In this document: one piece after another, positions 1-12,864 of the stretch
Layout: every line of letters begins with the position of its first letter
How positions within the stretch are numbered: position 1 is the first letter of the stretch
DNA from: Parapristionchus giblindavisi
Lineage: Eukaryota; Nematoda; Chromadorea; Rhabditida; Diplogasteridae
NCBI GenBank assembly: GCA_943737045.1
Contig: CALSFV010000113.1
Location: 1-64,000, forward strand
Direction: 5' to 3'
Length of the DNA stretch: 64,000 bases
The notes under the pieces: model-generated
Seen by the model: only the letters and a program-made list of their open reading frames with translations
Databases searched by the model: none
Told to the model about the DNA's origin: nothing
Program-made: the position numbers and the translations under genes

Positions 1-601
1 TTCCGGGTGCTTTTTTAACGCCTGGAAACTCGCCGATTTCGGTATTCCGCTCTTTTAACGCGCCATTAGAGACAACATTATATCTCAAAGAATTATTCAT
101 GTAAGGAAAAGAAATATGATTTCCTTTGAATGAAGATATCTTTATGATATGGAGTAGTCCACTCGAGTTCTCATATAATACCATCAAAACGTGAGAAAAG
201 AAGGAGGTTCTACGAAGTTGTTCGAGATTTTTCCATTTTTTCCATATTTGTCAATTTGACAACTTGCTGTGTTGATTTCCATGATAAAATATAAAAAAAT
301 AAACCAATTTAAAATTCATTAGATTTTAGGTTTAGGACGTCTTAAAAAAATATTTTTTTCCGTATAATCTCCTACGTGTGTCGTTTTCTTTCGTTTTAAC
401 GGTATTTATTATGTATCTATACATTGAAGATTTAAAAAAATACACAAGAAACTATTAAAGAAATGTTATTATATGTTATTGAAGACTTATATGATATTAA
501 TTAGATGACCACTATGTATCATATTGAGTATGAAAGATAAAGAAATAATAATATTGATAAACAATCATGATATGGGTGCGAACAGATGAATGTAGACGGG
601 A
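1..601. other. No gene seen (left edge)
   Basis: AT-rich sequence with no reading frame that looks like a protein and no convincing splice-site pairs. A gene ending or starting beyond the left edge cannot be excluded. Confidence 0.4.
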
Positions 602-764
602 AGAGGGAGAGGGAGAGGGAGAGGGAGAGGGAGAGGGAGAGGGAGAGGGAGAGGGAGAGGGAGAGGGAGAGGGAGAGGGAGAGGGAGAGGGAGAGGGAGA
701 GGGAGAGGGAGAGGGAGAGGGAGAGGGAGAGGGAGAGGGAGAGGGAGAGGGAGAGGGAGAGGGG
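602..764. repeat. (GGGAGA)n microsatellite
   Basis: About 27 uninterrupted copies of a GGGAGA hexamer. It creates spurious open frames on both strands (Gly-Glu, Arg-Glu and Ser-Pro dipeptides) that should not be annotated as genes. A short CT-rich tract of complementary composition follows at about 867-905. Confidence 0.95.
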
Positions 765-1176
765 TTCTTAGACCAGTTAATGGAACAGGTGAAAGAAGAA
801 CCTATTACCATGGCCTTTTGTGTCTTGAGACACTGTGAAGCATCACTGTAACATTATATCTGTCTATCTCTCCCTCTCCCTCTCCATCTCCCTCTCTCTC
901 TCTCCTTCTCCCACTCTCACTCAATCCTTATTCTGCACTATATTCCTTCGCCTCCATAATTCAATGTTCCTCTCACAAATGCATAATGCATCGTATAATA
1001 GATTTAGATACGTACATTTCATTCATGAGAGAATAGAATACAAATAGAACTCATAAGAAATAGATAAGAGAATGAATACAATATCAATCATCTCAATTCA
1101 TTTCTCATTTCAATTCAACATTCACAGACAAACTATAGATTCGAGTATCCATTATACTCGGTATTTAAACCCTTTA

Positions 1177-2439
1177 GGGTGGGGATTAATTATTGACACA
1201 CCGTAAAAAGGGAATATCTTTTTTTTCAAAAAAAATCGAGTTCCGTTCAAATGTATACCAAATAATCTTCAAACATCTGGAAATACAATAAAACAATCAT
1301 TGCTCGATTCAGCCTCCATTGGGCTTGAGACGGGAGGGGTACGCCTCTCTCAATAGGGTAGAGCAGACCCTCATAATCTCTCCCTCATAATCTCTCCGGT
1401 GTTCTCCGAAGAGAAGCTGTTAATCGTGCAAGCCGCCTATAACCCCCAGAGTCACCGAGTGCTTACTGCGGACCCCCAAGTTGCTAACTGCAATGGTTGG
1501 ATTGTCCATGCCACCTCCAAATCGCTAAAAACTAATGGTTTGGGCAGGGATTTTGCCGCCGTAAAGTTTTTGTGAATCCGGGCGCCAAGATCAACAAGGA
1601 GTGCCTAGGAAAGATAGTCAAGGACGTCCAGCTCCCCTGGAGCTTCCCACTTCGGAAACTGCTCGTGGACCTCCGAGCAGGATGGAACGCCAGTTTATAA
1701 GGCAAAGATCGTTAAAGCGAGGTCAAAGGAGCAGTTTTCCGAATTCATCCGAGGAGATTATTGGCTGCTTCCTAGCCCGATCTCAGCCCCTGGTTTACTC
1801 AGCCTGGGCCACCTTGGAGGATAATACTCCCCATACAAAGCTAGAGACCCTGAAGAAATCCTTGGAGAAGGAGTGGTCGAAGATGAATACCACCTACCGG
1901 TGTACAGTGAGAGAGACGTACCCCTCCCGTCTCAAGGATGTCATCAAGCCCAAAAATGCAGAATCGGGCAATGATTGTTTTATTGTATTTATTTATTTAT
2001 TTATTTATTTATTCCATCGAATATAATGATAAGTATAATGATATGTATAAAACAGAAGAGGGATAGATGGATTTCCGTCGCATAAGGCGATTTCGGTTTT
2101 GGCTCGGTGGCAGTTTTTAAAGGATGGGGGTTTAGGGTCGAATTCGAGAATCTTTGATGATGAAGTTGGAAGGGAGATTGGATAACCCTGCATGGAAGGG
2201 TTTAGGGGAAGAAATAACTAATTCTTCTTCTCTTATTATATTCTTAGATGATTGATTCTTAGATGAATTGTATTCTATTCTTAGATTCTAGATTAGATTT
2301 TAGATTTTTTTTTAGATTTTAGATTTTATTTGTATTCTTAGATGATTGAAGATTATCTGGTAAATATTTGAACGGAACTCGATTTTTTTGAAAAAAAGAT
2401 ATTCCGTTTTTACAGTGTGTTAATAATTAATCCCCACCC
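1177..2439. mobile_element. Degenerate mariner-family transposon
   Basis: The two ends are inverted copies of each other over roughly 95 bases with a few mismatches. The left end begins GGGTGGGGATTAATTATTGA, and the complement of the right end reads GGGTGGGGATTAATTATTAA. A TA lies just outside the left end and a TA lies close to the right end, fitting TA target duplication. The length of about 1.26 kb is typical of mariner elements, and the interior carries a broken mariner-like transposase. A (TTTA)n tract has grown at 1983-2012. Confidence 0.8.
1402..1975 (+). pseudogene. Mariner-type transposase remnant
   Basis: Conceptual translation in shifting frames recovers the order of motifs of a mariner transposase catalytic half. 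There is an FSEEKLLIVQAAYNPQ-like segment (the conserved SDEK region), then a VNPGAKINKEC-like segment, then HFGN..W...QDG.P..KAK (normally the WxxQQDxAPAHxA motif). Last comes a C-terminal stretch YSAWATLEDNTPHTKLETLK followed by KSLEKEW and PSRLKDVIK. Frames change at least twice and part of the catalytic region is lost, so the protein cannot be made. The longest intact piece is 1601-2026. It lies between the inverted repeats at 1177 and 2439, which supports one decayed element. Family assignment rests on remembered motifs. Confidence 0.75.
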
Positions 2440-4707
2440 TGTACACTCTACGATTTGAAAAGTTTAAAACTTTTGAATGTTTCAATTAGTGTTTATATCA
2501 AAGAAAAGATAATGAAACATAAAATAACGTAAATAATAGTCCGTCATAAGAAAAAGAAAGGGACGGAAATGGATGAAGAGGGGGAAGATATTAATGTGTA
2601 TGTGGTATATGGGAATGGTTCATTTATGCATCTTAGCAACGTATTCAAGATGTTCTCTATTCCCCCTCTTCATCTCTACATATATCATTCATTTTTTCTT
2701 CCATATTTAATGTTCCTTCTAGGGAGACCACCATTATAGTACCTCCTTATTCCTCCCTTATCACTCAACAATAGACTTCCGGTGGTTACAGTCTATTTCT
2801 AACGGACTCTCTCCTCTCTCTGTCTCTGTCTCCCTCAATATCTCTTTTAGTTTTCCTATTCAATGTGAATAGGTGAAAGTCGAGAAGTTTTCAGTGATTT
2901 TCCCCATAGTTCAATTTCAATTTTCAATTATTTATCTTATCAGCACATTAAATGCAGAAGGGGCCAAAACAGGGGGAATCTTCTTATCCACAAGAAAAAA
3001 CCATCGCCCTCTTTTACAGGAAGGTAATAGAAAAAAGAAATGTTCAATATTTTAGCATTATTAGCTAATATTATATAATGTTTAATGATCAATTATATAA
3101 AAAATTATTATATAATGAAATATATTCATGATCGCCATTTTTGAATTGCAAAAGTTTTTTCTCGGAAGAAAATCAATAATTGATTAGTATAATCAATAGA
3201 TTCCATAAAAAATGATGTCAATGCAATTGTAAATCATTGATGATTTCTCAGTTTCCTCTTTAAACTTCTATCAACTTAAAACAGCTGAATAATATAATAT
3301 TAGATTTGTTTTCAGAATGATATCAGACCTTTAGAGAATGTTTCGTATTGAGATACACTAGAATGAATGGATTACCGTGGGATATAAATAAACGAATAAA
3401 ATTGTAGTTGGAATGAGAAATCGCGGACCGTTTTATTACGTTTTCTATTACAAATCTGAAATATACCCTCAACTTGAAAGGGATCTACGGTTCAAAAAGT
3501 GTAGAGATATGAAATAGATCAATGGAACGTTTAAATGAGAACTTATAAATTAATCATTATTTCTGAGAACTGAATAACGACCGAAACGGGGATGACAAAT
3601 AACGAAGACATAATTGAATAATGCAAAATACAACAAAGTCTCTGATTTGGAACATTTCATTTATGATTGAGAATGTTCTTTTAATGTATAACAAACATTT
3701 AGAGAGTACTCAGAGTGCAGACGTTTCCATAGGGATATAGGAAGTATTAAGAAAGAAAAAGATGAAGAAGAAGAAGAAATTGTAGTTATATGACAGGTGA
3801 TTCTACGAGAAGGTGTGACTAAGGTGAGATAAGTAAATGATCCCCTAACATTACCTGTAATGAATAATGTTCTTTTAGAAAAACATTTGTAAAACTCACT
3901 TAAAGGCAGGTCTAACGCAAATTTTACTCCGCACTCTGGCAACACTCTCTCCTAGACAAAGAAAGTGAGAGAACATTGATAGAGCGAAGAGTTTACAATT
4001 AGCTCGGGGTGTGTCTTTAAGAGTGATAAAAAGTTCACATTGAGATTTAAATTAGCTCTATTTTAGAAGGACTTCATATATAATCATTGTGTTCTTCTAA
4101 TAATATTAGAATAGAATAGTACATAAAGGTTCTATTCCCGTGATTGTAATGTTCCAGTCTTTCTCCATTTAATTATTCCTTTCAATCAAATGATAAGAAT
4201 GAATAGGACTCAATAGAGAATGGAAAATGTATGAGAACTCACTATGTTTATATAGATTACTCCTTTTTCCATGATCTTTAATGAATTCAATTTTTTTGCA
4301 GTGAAGAGTGAAACTAATGAAGCAAAAATGTTTACATTAGATCGTTCATCAAATTCTAGATAACATTTTTATCTATGAGATGGTAAATATCGTTTTAGTC
4401 ATAATAGACTAATTACATGAATGAAATATAGGCAAGTGATGAGCACAATCATACAAGGAATATACTACACTAGAAATAAGTCTAGTGAACTGTCCGAACA
4501 AGAATGTAAAGCTCCTTATAATGAACGGAAACAAAGGAGAGAAGGATAAAATATTAGTTCCAGTGTTTTTGTTATGAAAGATGATGATAATGTAATAGAA
4601 TACAAATAAACACCTCCGATACTGATAAGATTTGAAATTGGATCAATTTGAGTCATTTGTTTGTCTGTTGATATGTATTATGAGTGAATGAATGAATATA
4701 TGAAATG
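2440..4707. other. Intergenic, no gene seen
   Basis: AT-rich DNA downstream of the glutamate transporter gene. Short open frames occur (for example 2873-3055 plus and 3661-3945 minus), but none has supporting splice context or a recognisable protein. The 3' untranslated region of the transporter should lie in the part just below 4708. Confidence 0.4.
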
Positions 4708-7700
4708 CTATACAATGAATGTATCAGAACTTGGAGCGAGAAGTCCTCTATTCTCATCTGATCCACTCTTATCTTTCTTCGAATTGTTCCTACTTGTATT
4801 TCGACTTGGAGGAATACTTCGTTTAGGTGTAGAGACTTCCCCTGTCTGAATAATAATTCATTTTGAACCTTCAAAAGCAAAAAAAATGAGAAATATTTGA
4901 GAGATAAATAAGAAACGAATTGAATGAAACCTTTGCAGTTTGTGCTTCAATATCAATATCAGTTTGTGTCATTTTTGTAATCGAAGCTCCTCCCACAAAC
5001 GAGTTTGCCTTGCTTAGTTTTTGCATCTGATAAACATATATGAATCAACCAATAATAATAATACTTTTGTACCTCAATATCCTGTCCAGCATTGGAGATT
5101 GCGGTATGAGGATTGTTCAGCATTTCTCAAATCATATTGAAATAACATTTTTTTCCAAAATTTATTCTTTTTTGACTCTCAGAGTATACATTTCTATAGA
5201 GAAGGAAATGGACTGTGTCTAGTGTAGAGAGATAGATGAGGTTCCATGAAATACTTTAATTTCATTCTTACCGATATCACTTCGAATCTGTCGAAGAACT
5301 TCATCCTCATCGGCTTCCAGAAGCGAACTCAAATGTAAATAATATAAATTGAGCTGTTATTTAAACATTTTTTAATTATATATTTTATAGATTTCATAAT
5401 AAATTACAGAATAAGTGAAACCTTTTTGTCATATGATGAATGATGCCTGCTCCATATCCATCACCCATTACATTAACCGAAGTACGAATTCGATCACTAC
5501 AAAGGTGAAAATGATTAAATTATTACTTTTTAACCACAGTGTTCTATTTTCTGTGCTAGGAGAGAGTTCGAGAAAGTATTCTGAAGGGACATGATGTACA
5601 GAAACAAAAAAAAACAAAAAAAAGTAAATGTGCTGCCATCGCGATTTCTTTATACAATGATCCAAACTGTGTAAACTCCCAACAGCGAATTTACACAGTT
5701 TGAATCATTTTTAAAAAATCAAACTGAAAAACTGACGTACGGTAGAAAATACTACCCTAAAAAAAGTTTTACAAAACAGCGCTCACAGCAAATCATTTTT
5801 TTTACAGGTCTATTAAGAGAGATGGCCGTTAAGACTCGACCACCCCCCGGACGCGTGCGCTAGCAATGAGAGCTGGGGGTCCATACTTGGGTGTTAGGAG
5901 TGTCAACGGCCCTTATCACACAAAACAGCAGAAATTTCCTGTTTTTTGTGCCCTCAGGCTATTAGAAAAATTAATTTAAGTGCAAAAACGTTTAAAAATC
6001 ATAATTTCTCAAATTGTTGAGATAAATTCCAAATATCATTTGCGATGCGTCTAGGGTGCACAGACCTTGCTTATTCACTATTAGCATCGTATGTGCGTTG
6101 ATTCCTAAACCACTTTTTTACTCAAAATTTTCTTTTTTTCGGACTAATCATCCCTTGTTGTAGTTTGCTCCAGAGTTTTTCGACCAGGTATTGTAGCCTA
6201 AGCAATTTTGCACCGATTTCACTTAAAACTGGGTTCTTCACGATAGACCCAGTTCTCGAATTTTTCGATCGAAGTTCCGTCATCGATGGTTTTCCCGAAC
6301 AAATGATGTATTTTCCAAACGATTTGTGCGGAATTGTGGCCTATTCAAAGTTTCGAGGTGAGACCAGTAAAATGAGACAAGAAGCCCATCACTTGGATCA
6401 ATTTGAAAATTTCGATTTTCACGATCATGGTCTGAAAATTTCAAACTTTCACAAGTTTGAAATGTTTTAATTTATTTGGCTTGTTGTGAAGTACTAATGT
6501 TGTCAATAATATTCAGCCAATGCTCAATGGCTGATCTCTCCTTTCAACCATTTTTTCGAAAATTTTCATTCTGATTGCGTGCGAAAAATCAGAATTGTGT
6601 TTGAATCAGTTTCCAACTTGCTTTCTGTAACATTCTGTCATAGTACTTTGCAATGTACATAATCAATATGAAAATCGTTTATTTTTGAAAATTCATTTTT
6701 TTTGTGCCATGACCCACGGTCATGGAAATCCATTTTTCAAAAGTGAGCCGAATGCCAGGATTTCAGTTCTATTATATTTTACTCATCATGAAACTTCATA
6801 TTGCCATTGTCATTTGCTCATTGTCGCAGCATTCGAGTAGTAAAACTGCAATATTTCAGAAATTTGCCGTGAAATTGAATTTTATGAATTTTCGAAAATT
6901 AACGATTTTCATATTGATTATGTAGATTGCAAAGTACTATGACAGAAAGTTACAGAAAGCAAGTTGGACACCGATTCAAACACAATTCTGATTTTTCGCA
7001 CGCAATCAGATTGAAATTAAAATGGTTGAAAGGAGAGATCAGCCGTTGAGCATTGGTTGCTTATTATTCACATCATTAGTACTTCACAATAAGCCACATA
7101 AGTGAAAACATTTCAAACTTGTGAAATTTTGAAATTTTCAGACCATGACCCCTGGGTCATGAAAATCTAAATTTTCAAATTGATCCAAGTGATGGGCTTC
7201 TTGTGTCATATTACTCGTCTCACCTCGAAACTTTGAGTAGGCTACAATTCCGCACCAATCGTTTGGAAAATACAGCATTTGTTAGGGAAAACCATCGATA
7301 ACGGAACTTAGATCGAAAAATTCGAGAACTGGGTCAATCGTGGAGTGAAATCGATGCAGAATTGCTTAGGCTACAATACCTGGTCGAAAAACTCTGGAGC
7401 AAACTACAACAAGGGATGATTTGTCCGAAAAAACCAAACTTTTGCGTCAAAAAGAGCTTTAGGAATCAACGCACATACAATGCTAATAGTGAATAAGCAA
7501 GGTCTGCGCACCCTAGACGCATCGCAAATGATATTTGGAATTTATCTCAATTTGAGAAAGTATGATTTTTAAACGTTTTTGCAGTTAAATTTATTTTTCT
7601 AATAGCCTGAGTGCACAAACAGGAAATTTTTGCTGTTTTGTGTAATAAGGGCCGATGACACTCCTAACACCCAAGTATGGACCCCCAGCTCTCATTGCTA

Positions 7701-10439
7701 GCGCACGTGTCCGGGGGGTGGTCAGTATGATGGAGTCTTAGGGAGCATGCCTCTTAAGAAAGTCCAGTGATGCTCAAATACTTGTCGCAAAATTTGTCTC
7801 AAATGTTTCACCTTTTTTTTCATTTTAACTTTATTTCATGTTTGGATAAATCTCTTATTATTGTTGTAGAATAAGATTACTTACAGTAACCAATCAACAG
7901 TGAGTAACAATGACAGATCCTTAGCTGGCAATCCAACTGTCTTGAGTACAATGACAATTGTATCCAGACCGGCTGGAACTGAACCTGATCCAATGGAAGC
8001 AACAGTAGTTGTCACACTAGACAATGACAGAATTGAGAATTGAATGACAGAAAGAATGACATACCTGATAGTGAGAAGGTCAATCATTGACAACTTGATA
8101 TTATGTAGTTGAGCAATGAAAATAACAGCTACTGCTTCGTATAGGGCTGTTCCATCCTCAACAAATTTACTTCAATACTAACTATGAAATTGATTGTTAC
8201 TAATCTTGAGAGAACGTCATTATTTAATTTTTTAATCACGTGGAGTACTTTATTTAACAAAAGTCACGAACATAAAATTACCATGATCCAATAAAAATGT
8301 ACTAACCATAGTAATAGTAGCTCCTAATGGTAGTACAAACCGAGTGACTCTTCTATCAATCTTCAGATTCTCCTCTAAACATCGGAAGGTCACAGGAAGT
8401 GTTGCACCACTCAAATGTTCACATATTTAATTATAGTATTTAGGAGAAATAAGATGTTTCACGGTTTATATGATTACTCCTTTTCACTAATACTACACTG
8501 TATGAACTCGATAAGGAACTTATTTCCAACAACAACAAAAAGCGTTCAAACGGTTCAAAAGTTCTTTTTCAGACATCGAAAGGTTTGTGAAGTGTTGCGC
8601 TACTGAAATTTGATAACACATATTTTGTATGGGTGGAGTGAGTTTCACGGGGCTTCAGGGAGATTTAAAACACAGATATGGTTTAATCAACCAAAAAAGA
8701 ACCTAGAGGCCGTTCCGAATGCAGTAGCCAATGCTTGTAACATTCCAGTCATGAATGCAAATGGAGACTTTCGAGTAACGACAAAATATAAAAGAGGAAG
8801 AGTAAGGAGAGAATGAATCATTAGACCACAGATAACAGTTACTACATACATGGCCAATGCCTGAATTATCATTATTTATTGATTTGACAAAATAATCAAT
8901 AATGGAACCTGAGCGGTCTCAGAGAGATTGTCGATGTCGACAATATTCTTGGTAACCAGTGAGAGAATTCCGATTGGATAACACCTGATTGATTATAAAA
9001 TTGTCAAAGAAGTAGGAAGATAAGAAATACCACATCAATGCTGAAATCCATCTCATAATAATCGCATCGAGAACTATGAAGAAATTAATCATCAGACGGG
9101 CCTAGACTAATTATCGATTGATTGAACATCTTTCCATATTTGTTACCTGATCACCAAGAATTGACAGAATGATACCGAATCCACTACAGAATACAATTAA
9201 CCCTCAAATGAACTTGTTTAAATTTTAGTATAATTAAAAATGATACAATCAAATATGTCACATCAGAATTAGATTTTAAAAAATGTCACAAACCAAGAAC
9301 ATTCATTTCATAAGTGTAAGTCAGATTAGGTTTGAATGTTTCAATTAAATCAGTTGAATTCGAAGTGGAGTTCCGTACATACTGCAAATGATCAATGAAA
9401 CTTATAAAGACGAGAAATAAAAAAAGTTCTTACTGATTTTTGAGCGACATAATATGTTTGAACTTGTTGGAAAGTGGCTTGGACGATGTTCTCAGGGAAC
9501 ATGTTTCTGAATAGAATCGAGAAATATAATATGTATCAAAAGAAATCTCGTCAATATCTTCGTTTCATTTCACACATTTCTTTGTATAAGATATCATTTC
9601 TTATGGAAGAGATTATATACTGAAAATTCTCTCATTTTAATGAAAGACTATGAATAACCTCAATTGATCAAGGAAAGTATCAAGAGTAGATAGTGCAGTA
9701 TCTTCAAGTGTACCATCTCCAAGAGAATGGATTAGATCTGGATTTCCCGGATGAATTGATGAAACTAGAACTATTCCTGTCTGTAAAATTATATTTTTGT
9801 AATTGTCAATATCGTTTCAGTATATTTTTTGCAAATATGTAAGGGAAAGAAACTAACAAATGTGGACAGAATAGTAGTAACGAGATAGTATAAAACGGAG
9901 ATGGTTCCCATCTTTTGAGCATCTCTGGCACGAACTTGTGCGAGGGCTGAAAGTAACTATATTGATCTGAAGCATCTTGAAGTCAAATCAACACTCCATA
10001 TAATTAGTAAGTTTTCTCTTTTCTGTTTGCAAAAGAGTATAAAATTAGTTTGGGATAATCCTTTAATCTTTCAGTCTGATTCTTATCAGTTTGTGTGCTT
10101 TTAAAGCGATTGACGACTTATGAACATTAACCACGAAAACAAATCATACCAATATACAATTAAAACATTAAGTAGTATAATAAATTTAATTTCTTCACAA
10201 ACCGGATATGACTGAAGATATAATTAAGGGTAATATCATCATTTCCACTATCTGCATGAATATCTCACCCGGAAACCCGATCAAACTGATTACATTGTTA
10301 CTGAATGATACTATTTAGTAGATATTATAAATATCTTTTTCAACCTTGGTTCAAATGGGCGAATAACAAATCCCAATACTACTCCAATCACTACGGATTC
10401 GATAGTCAGAACCAATAATAAATCTTTCTTGTTTGGCAT
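4708..10439 (-). CDS. Glutamate/sodium symporter (EAAT/GLT family)
   Basis: Eighteen exons on the minus strand join in frame into a 551-residue protein, the usual length for this family: 10439-10345, 10285-10203, 9946-9858, 9780-9659, 9506-9434, 9381-9294, 9202-9147, 9101-9031, 8984-8909, 8860-8703, 8409-8307, 8156-8065, 8016-7885, 5496-5422, 5327-5272, 5125-5073, 5026-4931, 4845-4708. The start ATG opens [17 protein letters not shown], matching TM1. [18 protein letters not shown] marks TM2. An extracellular loop has three N-glycosylation sequons (NST, NST, NLT). HP1 reads ASSGATLP, TM7 [11 protein letters not shown], and TM8 [17 protein letters not shown], keeping the aspartate and arginine expected to hold the glutamate side chain. 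The cytosolic tail is Ser/Thr/Lys-rich and ends DTFIV. Family members clear extracellular glutamate using the sodium gradient. Odd points: TM7 has Thr where NMDGT has Asn, and HP2 appears one residue short. Which nematode glt paralogue this is cannot be told. Confidence 0.93.
5813..7757. mobile_element. TTAA-flanked foldback element in glt intron
   Basis: A near-perfect palindrome of about 1.94 kb lies in the longest intron of the transporter gene. The left arm starts GAGAGATGGCCGTTAAGACT after TTAA; the right arm, read in complement, starts GAGGCATGCTCCCTAAGACT and is followed by TTAA. The arms stay matched almost to the centre near 6780. No transposase is visible. TTAA on both sides fits a piggyBac-like target duplication. 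A second family member lies at 11600-12864. Short open frames inside are chance products of the arms. Confidence 0.85.
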
Positions 10440-11218
10440 GATGGATAATATAGATCTATCGATGCATCAATCAATATTCTCTTCGATTGATCGATTGAAT
10501 GATCTTGTTGAAAGACTATCCTACTGTAGATCAATCATTAAAAGAGTGATGTAAGGATATTCAATACAATAATATTTGAACGGCAAATAAACTAGTCAAG
10601 ATATCAATTGTAATAGAGATAAGAAGAACAAATCAATGAATCAATCAATGAGAATTAATATGAACAATGGAGTAAACATGATCTCTCTCTACTATTCTAT
10701 AAAGTACGTAATCAGTCTTATCAGATAATAATGAATACCCTTCACTTCCACTCTCTCAGTCTCCTTCTGATAGAAATACAAATTGGATAGAATGATAGTG
10801 GAGACTAGTGACGCTCATCCATGTTTCCGCCAATAGATAATATATTGATAGTGAATGAGAATAGATAGATTTACAATCCAATTGACGTCTATTGGAGGAT
10901 AGATAGTACTGAAGGGATTAACATATGAAATGAGTGAAGAGAATGATAGATTGTCACAACTCAATTCATTCACAATTCATTCATATAGATCATAGAATTA
11001 TCATGAAGATCATCAGAAAGATAAAGATGCTCAAATCACTCACCTACAAGAACGATCACGAAAAATCTTATATTAAAAATAGCACGAGGAAAATTTCATC
11101 TCCCAAACTTTCTCTTTTAGAGATTAATTTTTTGCTTACTTCTTGTATGTTTACAAAAATCTTTTTGAAAGATGCGACGTGACACGAAACGGAAAGATCT
11201 GTATGCAGAATAAGAATA
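10440..11218. promoter_or_regulatory. Upstream region of the glt gene
   Basis: This is the DNA directly 5' of the transporter start on the minus strand, so it should hold its promoter and 5' leader. No TATA box, trans-splice acceptor or known binding site could be picked out with confidence. The assignment rests on position only. Confidence 0.35.
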
Positions 11219-11490
11219 AGGGGTATACTATCAATGAGTTTATCAATCACTGGGGAATCTTTTGCCACTCTTCATTGAATTGTTCGAACTTTTCGGACCC
11301 ATTTCTTGCTTTTTTGTAAATCGTCGTCTCTCCATCTCTTTCCAAAAATGATCAATTGGCTTTAGATCTGGACTCGCCACTCTATATCATTAACCATCTT
11401 CCTTCTGAACCACTCTTTCATCCTTCGAGCTTGGGTTCGTTATCCTGTTGAAAAAAATCCAGGTTTGAACGTGCAGTACGAGTTTTGTAC
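11219..11490 (-). pseudogene. Tc1-type transposase fragment
   Basis: Minus-strand conceptual translation gives the C-terminal half of a Tc1-like transposase. A DFFQQDNEPK segment (normally WIFQQDNDPKHT) comes first. It is followed by frameshifted remains of RMKEWFRRKMVNDIEW and SPDLNPIEHLWKEMERR, then NGSEKFEQFNEEWQKIPQ and VIDKLIDSIP. Several frameshifts and stops interrupt it, and no terminal inverted repeats were recognised, so it is a dead fragment. It sits just left of the second TTAA palindrome. Confidence 0.7.
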
Positions 11491-11599
11491 ATGTGTCCCT
11501 CAGCGGCGCGAATTTGCGCTTATCAGATATTTCCCTTTCATACGAATATTTTTCGATTGTCAAAGTCTTAATCATGAGTTTACATGATAAAAATTTATT

Positions 11600-12864
11600 T
11601 TAAGAGAGATGGCCGTTAAGACTCGACCACCCCCGGACACGTGCGCTAGCAATGAGAACTGGGAGTCCATACTTGGGTGTTAGGAGTGTCCCCGGACCTT
11701 ATTACACAAAACGACTGAAATTTCCTGTTTGTGCCCTCAGGCTATTAGAAAAAAAATTGTTTTTTAAACTTTAAAAAATCAAAATTTCTCAAATTGTTGA
11801 GATGAAGTCTAAATACAATTTGCGATGCGTCTAGGGTGCACAGTGATGGCCAATTCACTATTAGCATCATTGCGTTGATTCCTAAAACACTTTTTTACTT
11901 AAAATTTTGGTTTTTTCGGACTTTGTGTAGACCAAAATTCGGCACCATTCGTTTGGAAAATACATTTGTTCGGGAAAACCATCGATGATGGAAATTCGAG
12001 CGAAAATTTCGACAAGTTGGTCTAAGTGGAAGAAACCAGTTTTAATTTAAAGAAGGGGACCCACGAGTTTTTTCGTGACTAAACTGGCCAGACAGAACTA
12101 TTGATCACATCTCCTTGTATACATAGACAATTTTCTCTAAAACTTTAGATGCTCCAGAATACCGTAATTCGGACTTAAAGTTCAGTCATATGCCCAGGGA
12201 AAGGCGCGAGTTTTTGAAATTGAAGCACAAATGTATAGAAAATTGCAAACGGGAATCGAACCCGCGTGGCGCGGTTACAAGCGCTGACTACTAACCACTG
12301 AGCCACACACTCTACGGGTTCAACCAGTCAAATATAATTGACAACAGAATGTCACTTCCTATGTCCCACGTTCTTCATGTCAATAGCGCAGTAGAAAAAT
12401 TCGACAAAATGGTCGATCGGGGAGAACCCAGTTTTAAGTTAAATCAATGCAAAATTGATTATGCTGCAATACCTGGTCGGAAATTTTGGGCACTCACTAA
12501 AACAGGGGATGATTTGTCCGAAAAAACCAAAATTTTGAGTAAAAAAGTGTTTTAGGAATCAACGCACATTCGATGCTAATAGTGAATTAGCAAGCACTGT
12601 GCACCCTAGACGCATCGCAAATGGTATTTAGAGTTCATCTCAACAATTTGAGAAATTATGATTTTTTAAAGTTTTTTTATTATTTTTTTCTAAAAATTAT
12701 TTTTTCTAATAGCCTGAGGGCACAAACAGAAAATTTCAGCCGTTTTGTGTAATAAGGGCCGATGACACTCCTAACACACAAGTATGGACCCCCAGTTCTC
12801 ATTGCTAGCGCACACGTCCGGGGGTGGTCGAATATGATCGAGTCTTAGGGAACAGGCCTCTTAA
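11600..12864. mobile_element. Second TTAA-flanked foldback element
   Basis: The left arm begins GAGAGATGGCCGTTAAGACT immediately after TTAA, identical over its first 20 bases to the element in the glt intron. The right arm ends with the complementary sequence followed by TTAA. The arms are about 400-450 bases. The middle (about 12040-12340) is unrelated to the arms and contains a tRNA-like block, so this copy appears to have received a SINE insertion or to carry a different core. Confidence 0.82.
12246..12312 (-). repeat. tRNA-derived SINE head (minus strand)
   Basis: Read on the minus strand, GTGTGGCTCAGTGGTTAG resembles a tRNA 5' end with A box, and GCGGGTTCGATTCCCG resembles the T-arm with B box, at tRNA spacing. 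Pairing of the acceptor stem is poor, and the block sits inside a transposon, so it is better read as the RNA polymerase III promoter head of a SINE than as a working tRNA gene. The SINE body would run toward about 12050. Confidence 0.6.

Noticed and set aside
512..851. Long open frames encoding Ser-Pro, Gly-Glu or Arg-Glu dipeptides
   Set aside because: They are translations of the (GGGAGA)n tract on both strands and in several frames; no splice or start context. The same applies to frames at 31221-31744.
12246..12312. Functional tRNA gene
   Set aside because: A and B boxes are present but acceptor and anticodon stems do not pair well, and the block lies within a transposon.
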